A stretch of 64,000 nucleotides of DNA. It comes from Brucella oryzae (GTDB lineage Bacteria > Pseudomonadota > Alphaproteobacteria > Rhizobiales > Rhizobiaceae). Shown here in pieces: positions 8,512 through 18,300 of the stretch. The DNA is taken from assembly GCA_012103035.1 (NCBI GenBank), contig JAAVLL010000005.1:84432-148431 (forward strand), written 5' to 3'. Under the pieces are notes generated by a model, which did no database searches, was not told the origin of the DNA, and saw only the letters and a program-made list of their open reading frames with translations. Every line of letters starts with the position of its first letter. The first letter of the stretch is position 1. Both the position numbers and the translations under genes were made by a program.

Positions 8512-9784
8512 ATGCAGACCATCGCCAGTTTCAGAAGGGTGACGCCTGGCATTCTTGCCAGCGCTGCCCTGCCATGAGGGAAGACAACCGCCCCGCGACC
8601 AAGGCGCAGGTTGCGAGCGCGCTAAAGAAATGCGCCGGTCGCCTTGGCATAAAGGCTATCCCTACCAGATCCTCGACACGCTTCTTGCTATCTCCCCGGC
8701 AGAGGACTGGACAGAGGGCAAGCGTCCCGTCGTCGCCATATCAAATGCCCGTTTGGCCTATGATCTTGGCGTCTGCGAGAAAACCGTCACCCGCGCCATT
8801 CGTTCGCTCGTGGAGGCGGGCATTGTCGCTTATCGCGACAGCCCGACCGGTCGCCGCTATGTAAATCGGGAAGGCGGGGGCAGCTTCGGCCTTGATTTCT
8901 CGCCCGCCAGAGCGCGGCTCGCGGAACTCGAAGAACTGGCGAGCGCTCATGTCGATGAGTGGCGATCGATGCGCGAGACGACACGGCAAAGCCAAGGTGT
9001 CGCCCGGCAGATCGTCGATGCGCTCGAACAGCTTCGCCGTGATGGTCATGAGACGCAGGGTTTCGAGGAGAAGTTCAATGCGCTCGTAGTCGATTTTCAC
9101 CAACAGAGGGCAAATCCTGACTACCTTGCGCAGCTCGTCGACCTCTAAAGGACGCACTTGCACTGTATGAGCCGTCCGAGCAACCTTCGGGTCATCGCCA
9201 CAGAATGATGATTCTGCCGATCAAAGCCGTAAAGAGTCCCCGCGCAGGACAATTCTGTCCCCCATATACAACTACAACCCCACGACATTAGTAAGAAGAG
9301 AACGGCATCGCGCTAACGCACGATCGATTCAGTTTAGTTCTGAGATCGGCTCCGCCGATCAATGGGCTCTCGAAAAGAGCCTGTGCGAGCGGAACCGTCT
9401 GCGCAAGACCGGGAACGTAGTGATGATGATCCTGCAACCACCCTTGATCTGCTACGGCTAGCTTGCCGCCAGCTTCAGGCCGAATATGGCATCAGTTTCT
9501 CGTCCTGGCGCGATTTGGAGGGGCAGGCCGACACAATCCGGGCGCTCATACAAATACCGCGCGAAACATGGGTCGCGGGCGTACAGGTCGCCGGCCGGAT
9601 GAACGCGGCCGCGGCGCTCGCGATCGTGGCTGAGAAGCTGGTGCGGTCCGCCGCGCTGAAGCCGGGCGCGGCCGAGATCGCGAAGCCGGCGCGCTACTTC
9701 CTGTCAATGCTGTACCGCTCGCCGAAGGGTGAATTGCACCTCGCGCCGACACTGCGGGCCTTGGCGAAATCTGCCATGAACTAG
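8512..9784 (+). CDS. repC: RepC-like plasmid replication initiator (frameshifted)
   Basis: About 420 residues in several frames. The N-terminal winged-helix part reads TPYQILDTLLAISPAEDW, AISNARLAYDLGVCEKTVTR, SLVEAGIVAYRDSPTGRRY and GSFGLDFSPARARLAELEEL, matching the DNA-binding half of RepC. The C-terminal half reads ATTLDLLRLACRQLQAEYGI, SSWRDLEGQADTIRALIQIP and GELHLAPTLRAL, as in RepC. A less conserved middle (9150-9420) needs at least two frameshifts. RepC initiates replication, and the origin usually lies within its own gene. RepA and RepB are absent here; partition genes lie at 40.4 kb instead. Start chosen at MQTIASFRRVTPG behind aaaggaatcc. Confidence 0.75.
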
Positions 9785-10214
9785 GGCGCTCGAATTGTTG
9801 AAGGCGAAAGGAAGCCCCGCCGAAGCAGGCCGGGGGACGGCGCGAATACCGATGATGGTCATTGGCATCGAGGTCCTGCCGGCAAGATGTAGGGAGCTGT
9901 GCACGCTTTGCAAAGCGGCGCTGACAGTTTGAGGTGAAGGACCAAGCTACCGGCCTGGTTCATGTTCCAGATTGCCGACTGTCATTTCGATAGACGGGCG
10001 CGAAAGCTGTGTAGCGTAGCTGGCGGCACGGAGCAGGAAGTTTCGTGCGCGCGACGCCTAGGCCATTGATGTCAATGTCGTCGGGACGAACACTGTGAAG
10101 CCGTGCCGGTCAAAATGCCGGTTTCGGCTATGGAATGAAATGGGACGAGAGCAAAGACATAGCGATCAAATCCTTTGCATGGCAGCGTTGTCGATCGAAT
10201 AGGCCACTAGGACC
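9785..10214. other. Intergenic stretch with no supported gene
   Basis: 430 bp between repC and the D leader. All frames are short and lack family features. A few inverted repeats are present (for example gccggtcaaaatgccggt near 10105), but nothing specific can be assigned. Confidence 0.4.
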
Positions 10215-10393
10215 GTCCGCCCGGCCAGCAACAGCATAACCGAACGATTTTCCCGCGCCTGCGGCGCTTCCTCGCGAGTCAAAATCGCCCGCCAATGCCG
10301 TCCTCCGCTGCGCTGCGGCCCTTCGGGTGCAGCCCGGTCTTTGTGCGGTCCTTTCTCGTGTCCATCGACAACGCAAGCAAAGGAGATCGCGCA
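10215..10393 (+). promoter_or_regulatory. D leader repeat, copy 3 (before DUF736 copy 2)
   Basis: The closing stem is cgatttt (10245-10251) with aaaatcg (10281-10287), around gcgcc-tgcg-gcgc. It is followed by tccgctgcgctgcggccc and ttcgggtgcagcccgg, and ends with aaaggag before the ATG at 10394. It is homologous to 5550-5725 and, inverted, to 4749-4965. The closing stem differs in each copy and pairs in each. Confidence 0.6.
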
Positions 10394-10716
10394 ATGTCTG
10401 ACCTCGTAAACTTCATCCAGATCGACGCCGAAACCGACACGCTGACCGGCAACCTCGCAACGCTGACCTTCGACATCGACATCACCGGCGAGCCGGTTGA
10501 GAGCACGAACCCTCAGGCTCCGGTCTACCGGCTTTACGCGAAGTCCCGCGCAACCGCCGGATCGAGATCGGCGGCATCTGGAAAAAGAAGAACCAGAGGG
10601 GCGGCGAATACTATACGCTCACCGTCAACACCGGCTTTGCAAAGCTGAACGCGAACCTGGGCCGCTATCCGGGGCAGGATGACGAAAGCCTGATGGCGGT
10701 CATCCCCTGGGATTGA
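10394..10716 (+). CDS. DUF736 family protein, copy 2 (one frameshift)
   Basis: About 107 residues, closely matching the copy at 4431-4748: SDLVNFIQIDAE, LATLTFDIDITGEPV, APVYRLYAKS, then after a one-base loss near 10548 RNRRIEIGGIWKKKNQRGG and NTGFAKLNANLG, ending VIPWD. Function unknown; DUF736 genes are a hallmark of rhizobial and sphingomonad plasmid backbones. It is transcribed with the leading-region direction, unlike copy 1. The Shine-Dalgarno is aaaggag. Confidence 0.82.
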
Positions 10717-10776
10717 TCCACCCGGCCCCCGCTTCGGCGGGGCTTCCCTTTCGCCTTCCCTGAGACGGAGAGTTCA

Positions 10777-11000
10777 ATGACTGATTCCCAAACCCACCTG
10801 TTTCGTGTGAGCTCGAACGCCCAAATGGCGCCCTGGATTGCTATCCGTGTGTATCGCTCGATACGCTGCCCGAGCTGATCGTTCCGCTCATCTCGAGCGC
10901 TGATGAACCCGCCGGCACCATTGTCCGCGTCTACGACTATCAACGCTGGACGCCCGACAGTGAAAGCGGGCTCATACGTGCCCTGTCTCTCCTCGAATAG
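10777..11000 (+). CDS. Small hypothetical protein, about 74 residues (frameshifted)
   Basis: Begins MTDSQTHLFRVSSNAQ. After a one-base loss in cccaaatgg it continues NGALDCYPCVSLDTLPELIV and ends DYQRWTPDSESGLIRALSLL. It follows DUF736 copy 2 by 60 bp with cggagag upstream, so it is probably cotranscribed. Family not recognised. Confidence 0.5.
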
Positions 11001-11004
11001 GACT

Positions 11005-11215
11005 TGCCCTTGTTCGATCCGCGCCGGAGGCGGATCGAACTTTCGCCAACGGGCGAGGGGCGATGCCCTCGTCCCGATAGGTCAGGATGGCACCGAACCG
11101 CCCGATCCGGTCAAATTCGGTCGCTTGCGACCGGAACCGGAGCCACGCGCAGCGGCGAGCCCGCGAGCATGGCGAGGCTCTGCAATTTGACCGGATCGAG
11201 GATCGGTGCATTTCA
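11005..11215 (+). repeat. Structured repeat R2, copy B
   Basis: Homologous to 3655-3864. The first hairpin (gttcgatccgcg/cggatcgaac) is invariant. The central closing stem is 11104-11117 (gatccggtcaaatt) with 11184-11197 (aatttgaccggatc), a perfect 14 bp, unrelated in sequence to the closing stem of copy A. The inner hairpin is cggtcgcttgcgaccg instead of cggccttcaggccg. Blocks between the stems (ccggagccacgcgcagcg, cgcgagcatggcgagg) are conserved. Confidence 0.7.
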
Positions 11216-11387
11216 ACAAGGAAATAGTCGCCGGCGAAGCCGGCCTTCCATCAGTAAGGGTTTTCCAGCCCGGAGGTGAAGCCTGCTTTCGAGGGAAAGC
11301 AGGCGTAGCAGGCGGAGGCCTGAGCGCGCCCCAATGGCGCCGTAGAGAAGGCCGGAGCCTGTGGGGCGTGAAGCCGCCGTAAAACGC

Positions 11388-11500
11388 TGTCCCAAAACTG
11401 ACGTTTTTGATATGTTGTTTTGTTACGGGTTTTCTGACAGATTCGGGAGGTGATATGGCACACACTGACATTTGTCCCAAAAATGACCGTTTTGGCACAG
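11388..11500 (+). other. Candidate res (resolution) site
   Basis: Just upstream of the resolvase gene. Two related blocks, tgtcccaaaactgacgtttt (11388-11407) and tgtcccaaaaatgaccgttt (from 11473), enclose a third partly matching block around tttctgacagattcgg. Serine resolvases usually act on three such subsites placed next to their gene. Confidence 0.5.
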
Positions 11501-11507
11501 GGGCTGA

Positions 11508-12115
11508 ATGCTAATCGGCTACATGCGTGTATCGAAGGTGGACGGCTCGCAGAGTCTCGACCTGCAGCGAGATAGTCTCGTGCAAGCGGGTCGATCCGAA
11601 CAACATCTATCAGGACCTGGCGTCGGGGAAACGCGACGATCGACCGGGCTTTGCGGCGTGCCTGAAAGCATTGCGGCGAGGGGATACGCTTGTCGTGTGG
11701 AAGCTCGACCGGCTCGGCCGCGATCTGCGCAACCTGGTGAACACGGTTCATGATCTTACAGCGCGAGACATCGGCGTGAAGGTCCTAACCGGACATGGCG
11801 CATCAATCGACACGACGACGCCGGCGGGCAAGATGGTTTCGGGATCTTCGCCGCTCTGGCTGAGTATGAACGCGAACTGACAATAGAACGTACTGTGGCG
11901 GGCCTCTCTGCTGCGCGAGCGCGCGGGAGAGTAGGAGGAGACCGCCGAAAATGACCAAGGCGAAGTTACGTTTGGCTATGGCTGCGATGAGCCAGCCGGG
12001 AACGAAGGTCGGGGAACTATGCCGAGAATTAGGCATTACCCGATCGACCCTTTATCGGCATGTCGGGCCAGACGGCACCTTGCGGACCGAGGGGAAAAAG
12101 CTCCTGCCAAGCTAG
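11508..12115 (+). CDS. Serine recombinase / resolvase (frameshifted)
   Basis: About 200 residues with two or three frameshifts (near 11595, 11836 and 11950). The N-terminal catalytic domain has MLIGYMRVSKVDGSQSLDLQ with the nucleophile Ser9, then YQDLASGKRDDRPGF, LVVWKLDRLGRDLRNL, FGIFAALAEYERELTIERT and AARARGRVGGRPPK. The C-terminal helix-turn-helix is GELCRELGITRSTLYRH. This is the Tn3 resolvase / invertase family. Next to a res-like site it probably resolves plasmid multimers or cointegrates, which fits an IS6-bracketed element. Confidence 0.85.
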
Positions 12116-12224
12116 TCGTATTTGACATTGAAAATGTCGCAGGATTCATTGTGAAATGATTCTGCTGGATGGAGCAAAACATTGACTCCATTAAGGGAGA
12201 TGATAACGGTTAGGACGTTCTCTT

Positions 12225-12695
12225 GTATAAAAGTACACCAATAAGCGCACCAAATAAAATCGAACGTGGGAACGACAGACTGGCGGAACAGATGAAGGGC
12301 ATCTCAAAGGTAATAACGTTTGACGGCCCACCTGAACCAGAGAAAATAAAACCGGGTGAAGCCGGCGTGAATCTCTTGGTTGACAGAACTCGCGGATAAC
12401 CCTCCTCCAAAAACAGGCATTGGTCTAAGATGCTTCGGGAGTTGGTGTTAAATCCGCGAGCGGATGGGACAACTCCGACAAATGACGAGCTGGCGGCTAA
12501 ACTCGAAGTCTTTCGAGATACAGTGATGCGCGCCAAAAGCGTTGGCAAAAGATCGGCGTGATCTATCGCGTCAATTACAACGGCGTTTATGCTTACAATC
12601 CCAAAATGCTTGTCGCGAAAGACAAGGACGGGAATGTCATAAAGCACGTGTCGATTGATGTGCGGGCGGCGTCCGATATGGAGGCCTACCACTAG
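12225..12695 (+). CDS. Hypothetical protein (frameshifted, start uncertain)
   Basis: Plus-strand coding character is visible in pieces: RGNDRLAEQMKGISKVITFD, then MLRELVLNPRADGTTPTNDE with LAAKLEVFRDTVMRAKSVGK, then IGVIYRVNYNGVYAYNPKML and a final ASDMEAYH stop. At least one in-frame stop and one frameshift interrupt it. I do not recognise the protein. It is convergent with the coupling-protein gene. Confidence 0.35.
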
Positions 12696-12713
12696 GACGA
12701 CTAGCGGTACTTC

Positions 12714-14627
12714 TCAAAAGATCGACCTGTTCGGGCTTGTCTCCGGCCGTCTCTGGATGTGCCGGAGCACTCGCATTTTCGCGTGCGGCCGCGGCCGCCG
12801 CTTTGAAACTTCTTCAAGCGGCAAGTCCTCTTGTTCGGTATCTTCGGTCGAAGGGAGCGCACCTCGTGGCGGCGGCGAGTTCTTACCAAGAACCGCCTTC
12901 ACATAGACGTCGATATCGGCGTCACTGGTGAAGGTGCCGGTTGGTTTAAAGGTGTAGGTCCACTCGGCCGGAACGTTCGACGGGCGATGATCCTTTGCGT
13001 CTTCAGGGAAGGGAATTTGACCTGATAGACGTTCTTGCCGATCCCGGTAACGAAGGCGGTCACACCTTTATCATCGACGCCCAATTCCGTGCTGAATTCC
13101 GATCGTTCGATAGGGCTGGCGCGATGCGTCTCCTTCAGCCATTTCGTCGTGCCATCGGTCATCATGTCCCGGCGATACTCATAGAATGTCGTCTCGCCCA
13201 GGTCACGTTCCATGCGTTCGGCTGTGGGGCCAAAGTTGATACGAGTTATGACCTTTGTGCCAACAGACGCAATGAGGACGTCAAGGACTTCCTGTCCGTA
13301 GTTTTTGGCGATCTGTGACAGGTCTTGCAGACCGAGAACGGCACAGACCCCTTGGACCGACCGAGAGTAACGAAGCGCTCGAAATCCTGAATTTCAGGAA
13401 GCTGACCCCATTCGTCAAGGAAGAACCATATACGGCGCAGGTCATGGTCTGAAAGCAGGTTACTGTCCGTTACCGTAGAGACTGCGACCGCGTAAAGCGC
13501 GGAGATCCAGCCGTCAGACAGTTCGGCATATCGACCGGAGTGCTGGACAATGACAGTTCTCTGATCGGTCTTGTTGACCAGCCATTCACGCAACCGGAAT
13601 CGCTGTCTTCCCTCATAGGTCGGCCATGCCGTCGCCAGCATTTCGAGCAGGCGCATATTCGTTTCGAGCTGTCCGAGAGTGGACATGACCTGCTTGTAAT
13701 CGGCGGTCAAAATATGTCGGCTCCGCGCTGATACTTGAGCATGATCCGGAGCAGTTTTTCCTGATCCTGACGCGTTTCATTGAGCAGATCGAGCCATGTC
13801 CATTCCTTCGGTTTTTCCGCCATCAGCTTGATAGCGCAGCCGGCGAGGACAGCGCGAGCGCTCTGCGTAAAAACGGATGTCCGTCATCGGGAATGATACG
13901 TTGCGCCAATTCAACAGCGTCCTGTGACACGATCAAATCGGCCGCAATATCCCAAACCGCCGAACGGTCATCCTGTGGCGCCAGAAGAAGCGGAGGAACC
14001 TCTTTTCCGTCACGAACCGATGGAGGTGTTATGCGGGTATAGTCACCCTTCTCATCGAAGATGATAGCTTTGTCCCCGCGTTCGACAACGGAGCCGATCA
14101 TGCGACGAAAGTTACCGTCTTGCCACCCCGGAGCGCCAAGGATGAATGTGTGATTTGTCTCGCGAGGGAGCGTGTAATGCCATCCATTGAACATATGGAT
14201 TCCGCGAGTCTTCGGATAGCGATTGTGCTTCTGCTCGTAACGAGCAGCACGCAACAAAGCGTCCATTCCCTCTACGACCATTCCCGAGATAATGATGCGT
14301 TGCCGAACCACGAGCCACTTCTGATAAATGAATACTCCGAGGAGGGCGAGAGCGACTATAAGAGGCGCAATAACGACTACCTGGTTGCGAATAGCTGAGC
14401 CGGCGAGGGGCTTCCGATCGCTTCAAGATGGGATCGGCAAGCGCCCCATTTCCATATCGTCAGGCAATCCCATGCCTGCGAAAATGAAGTTGGACGAAAT
14501 GACCGTTCGCCGTAGGCCATGATGGGTTTACGAAACGGAAGTACCACAAGAGCGGCGTCATGACCGCCGCCACGATAGCAGTGATAACGAGAACTCCAAC
14601 AGCAGGTTCAGGCGGTTTCCGTATCAT
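12714..14627 (-). CDS. Type IV coupling protein (VirD4/TraG/TraD class), frameshifted
   Basis: About 640 residues on the minus strand. Two N-terminal membrane segments (AVGVLVITAIVAAVMTPLLW; VVVIAPLIVALALLGVFI) are followed by a GIHMFNGWHYTLPRETNHTF region, the P-loop region, AIIFDEKGDYTRI, a Walker B region IWFFLDEWGQLPEI and an Arg/Lys-rich tail. In the literal frame the P-loop reads GAPGWQDG, but the overlapped frame reads GKTVTF, so two small deletions hide a normal GxxGxGKT. The protein links relaxosome to secretion channel. Its start overlaps traD by 4 bp (atga). Confidence 0.8.
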
Positions 14628-14812
14628 TTCTCAAAAGCCTTCCTGCCTTTTTCGATCATCGCAATGCGAAGCTTCTCGTTATCCTTTTGCTCAAAAGCAG
14701 TCAGCAGCACACCGAGGATAAAGGCGGGGTTCTCACCACGAAGACCTGCCTTCACGACGAGCCCACCAAGCATGATTTTCTCATGCGCATCCTTTTACCG
14801 ATTTGCCGCCAT
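14624..14812 (-). CDS. traD: TraD-like small conjugal transfer protein (in-frame stop)
   Basis: About 62 residues, related to TraD of Ti plasmids: EKIMLGGLVVKAGLRGENPA, LGVLLTAFEQKDNE and a KGRKAF end. From ATG at 14812 it reads MAANR, then TAA, then KDAHEKIM in the same frame. The stop is therefore a base substitution (CAA or AAA to TAA), a compound indel, or an error. Translation could otherwise begin later. It sits between traC and the coupling protein, as in Ti-type transfer regions. Confidence 0.65.
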
Positions 14813-14867
14813 CTTGTCTCGATACTCCCTTTGTCGCTTACCAAGCAGGAGCGCTAAGCGTCCCGCT

Positions 14868-15074
14868 TCACTCGGCGGGTGTTTGTTGAAATCGCTCGGC
14901 CACCTCTTTCAAAGCCTTGAGCAGATCGCGATCGGAGACTTCAACGTCAGCGAGGCCGGCTTTGACCGCTAGGCTTCCCAACCTTTCAGCTTCTTTTGCG
15001 CGCTCAGCGTCTAGCTGCTGCTGGAGACGTGCAATCTCGTCTTGGATCTTCGATACCTTTGATGTGCGAGCCAC
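14868..15074 (-). CDS. traC: TraC-like relaxosome accessory protein
   Basis: 68 residues from GTG at 15074, chosen because ggagg lies 7-11 bp upstream and the protein then begins VARTSKVSKIQDEIARLQQQ, as TraC proteins do. A coiled-coil N-terminal half is followed by RLGSLAVKAGLADVEVSDRD and LKEVAERFQQ. Ti-type TraC binds at oriT to help the relaxase. It reads away from the predicted oriT, divergent from the relaxase gene. Confidence 0.78.
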   Translation of the reverse strand: MARTSKVSKIQDEIARLQQQLDAERAKEAERLGSLAVKAGLADVEVSDRDLLKALKEVAERFQQTPAE

Positions 15075-15244
15075 GAATAACCTCCGTTGTTGCGCTGTAC
15101 ACTCGTCATTGATACCGCCAGTTGCTCTATACGGCAAGATTGAATTCCACTCGATAAGCTGTCGAGCAATAGCGAGACACAGAGAAAACAAAGGGTTGGC
15201 GTAGCCAACGCATTGTCAGTCCGTCCGGAGCCGCGCAGCTCCGG

Positions 15245-15282
15245 TTTCTAAGCGCACTTATGTATCGACAAGTCGATACCTG
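15245..15282 (-). other. oriT: Predicted oriT nic region
   Basis: On the minus strand the order is a perfect inverted repeat gtatcgac-tt-gtcgatac (15262-15279), then taagtgcgctta (15260-15249). A hairpin followed by TAAGTGCGC is the nic arrangement of RSF1010/Ti-type (MOBQ) origins. It lies between the divergent traC and relaxase genes, exactly where oriT is found in that family. Cleavage of the minus strand here would lead transfer toward lower coordinates, with the relaxase gene entering last. Confidence 0.65.
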
Positions 15283-15300
15283 CTTGTTATGTGTGTTCGC

Positions 15301-18300
15301 ATGGCGATATTTCATCTTCATGCGAAGGTTTTAAGCAGGGCGACCGGGCAAAGCGCGGTCGCAGCAGCATCATATCGCCACTGCGCCGCCATGACTAATC
15401 AGACCTATGAACGGTCCTATGATTTTTCCAACAAGAGGGAAACGTTCACAGCGAATTCGCGATACCAGCTAATGCGCCGGATTGGGCGCAGGCTCTTGCG
15501 AACCTTTCCCCGGTTCAAGCGTCGGAGGCCTTTTGGAATAAAGTTGAGGCATCCGAGAACAGGAAGGACGCGCAGTTTGCTCGTGAAATGACACTTGCCC
15601 TGCCCATTGAGTTTTCGCGAGAACAGAACATCGCCCTGGTCCGCGAATTCGTGGAGGAGAACTTTTCAAAGAAAGGGATCGTGGCGGATTGGGCGTATCA
15701 CGAGATCAAGGGCAATCCGCACGTTCATATCATGAGCGCTTTGCGGCCTCTGACAGATGAGGGATTTGGAGCAAAAATGTTCGCGCGGTTGATGAGAATG
15801 GTGAGCCGAAATTCTCGAAGAACGGCCATGCTCTCTATCGCCAGTTCGCCGGAGACAAGGAGCTCATCCCTGCACTGAGAGAAGCATGGGCGGATGTGCA
15901 GAACCATCATCTTGCCTCACACGGGTTCGATATTCGTGTTGACCACCGCTCCTATTCAGAGCAGGGAATTGCGATCCAACCAACCATGCACCGCGGGCCT
16001 ACCGCCGAGGGATGGACCGGAAAGGGTGAAGTCGGATCGCATAGAGATCAATGCAGAGATCGAAGCGACACGCCGCCAGCAGGTGATGGCAGATCCTTCC
16101 ATCATCCTGAAGCTGATCACCGCTGAAAAGTCTGTCTTCGATGAGCGCGACGTTGCGCGAACAGTCCATCGCTACACCGATTCCTACGAGGATTTTCAGG
16201 CTCTGTTCCTCCGCGTAGGCGCGCGAAAATCAGGTGATGATCGCATCACCGATCTTTGATCCGATGACAGACAAGATCATTGAGCGCGCAAAATATACAA
16301 CGACGGAAGTGCTCGATACCGAACGAACCATGATCGCTTCTGCGCGGTCGCTAGTCGGTCGGGACGGTTTTGCGGTCAATCAGAAGAGCGCCGATAAGGT
16401 TGTCGCGGATGTTGAGAAACGTGCCGGTTTCAAATTCGATCCAGAGCAAAAGGTTGTCATTTCTCGGCTGACTGAAAATGCGGGTATCGCCGTCATGGTC
16501 GGTTACGCAGGTGCCGGCAAATCGACAGTGATGAACGCAGTACGCGCGGTTTACGAGGGAGAGGGGCGTGTCGTAGGCGGAGCGTTGGCCGGCAAGGCTG
16601 CTGTCGGATTGCAGGAAAGTGCTGGTATTGAATCCCGCACACTTGCCTCCTGGGAGGCATCTTGGAAGAACGGCCTTCGCCAGTTGGGGCCGGGCGATGT
16701 GTTCGTACTTGATGAAGCTGGCATGGTCGGTTCGGCACAGATGCAGCGATTTGTTTCTGCGGTGGAGGAAGCCGGAGCGAAGCTCATCTTACTTGGCGAT
16801 GCGCGCCAGTTGCAGCCGATTGAAGCTGGTGCCGCCTTCCGGGCTATTGCCGATGACGCAGGGTATATCGAGCTTACAGGCGTTCGCCGTCAGCGCGAAG
16901 AATGGATGCAGAATGCGACCATTGAATTCGGCAAGGGAATACCGCGGACGCGATCGGGCGCTACGTCGAACATGATCTCGTACAGCTCGAACCTGACAGT
17001 GCATCGGCTCGGAATTCTTTGATCGCCAATTGGCGGAGTGATTGGGAGGCCGGCGTCGATGTGTTGATGCTTGCGCATCGCAATGTCGATGTCCTCGCTC
17101 TGAATATGGCTGCCCGTAACGTCATCAAAGAGGGTGGCGGTCTTCAGGAAGAACACGGGTTCCGGACTGATCGGGGCCAGCGTCAGTTTGCGGTTGGGGA
17201 TCGTATTGTATTTCTGGAGAAGAGCCGTGAGCTTGGCGTCGAGAACGGTTCATTCGGCAATGTCGAGGAGGCTAGTCGCGGCCGTCTCGTGATTGGTCTG
17301 TTTGACGGTCGAAGCGTCACCGCCGCACAGAGCGATTACGCGAATATCGATTATGGTTATGCAGCGACGATCCATAAGAGCCAGGGCGCGACGGTCGATC
17401 GTGCCCACGTTCTGGCGAGCCCGACGATGGACGCGCACATGACGTATGTTGCGATGAGCCGGCATCGAGATAGTGCGACCCTTTATGCAGGTTCCGATGA
17501 ATTCGGAACTCTGGATAAGTTGGTGGATACACTTTCACGCGATCGCATGAAGGATACCACGCTCGCTTATGAACGGACTGACGATTACCGTCTGAGCGTG
17601 AAGGAATTTGCTGAACGGCGAGGCATCCCATCATTGAGCGAAATTGGGGATATGTTCCGTCATCAGCTTGCGGCATTGCGAGAGCGCTTCACGAAAATTG
17701 CAGAGCGTTTGGAAGCCATCGGTACGAAATTCGCCCATGTCATTCGGCCCGAGCAGCATCAGGGCAAAGCCGCCGAACATCGGCCGGAATATCAACCGTC
17801 ACAGCGGCAAGTCGTAACGGTTCCGGACATCACATTCCCGAAATGACTTCTGCGGTTCGTCAAGCCCTTTCCCGATTGGAGCATAATCTAGGACATGCCG
17901 AAATCTCCGATACGGATCGTGCACGTCGGCGTTGGTTCACGAGTGCTGGATATGAATTAAGGGACGGTTCAGCCGCCACGGATCTTCAGCGCTTCAATCG
18001 GGAAATTGCGTCCATTGTTCCGCAAGCGACTGTCGTTGCCATCGGTCGGATCTCGGCGCCGACGATCGCAATCAGGTTCAGTCGCTGATACCGGAGTCGG
18101 TTCGAGAGGCTTTCATCGACAACTGGCCACTGATCCATGCCGGGCAGAAGGCCGGTCAGGACCTCACGCGCCTCGAAATCGCGCAGACGCTCAACAGCGA
18201 AGCGAAAGAGAGGCTGGTAGTCGAACAGTATGAAAAGAGGCAGGCGATGTTTGCGACACCAGAAAAACCCCTTGTTGCAGCTATCTCCGACTGGCGCGAT

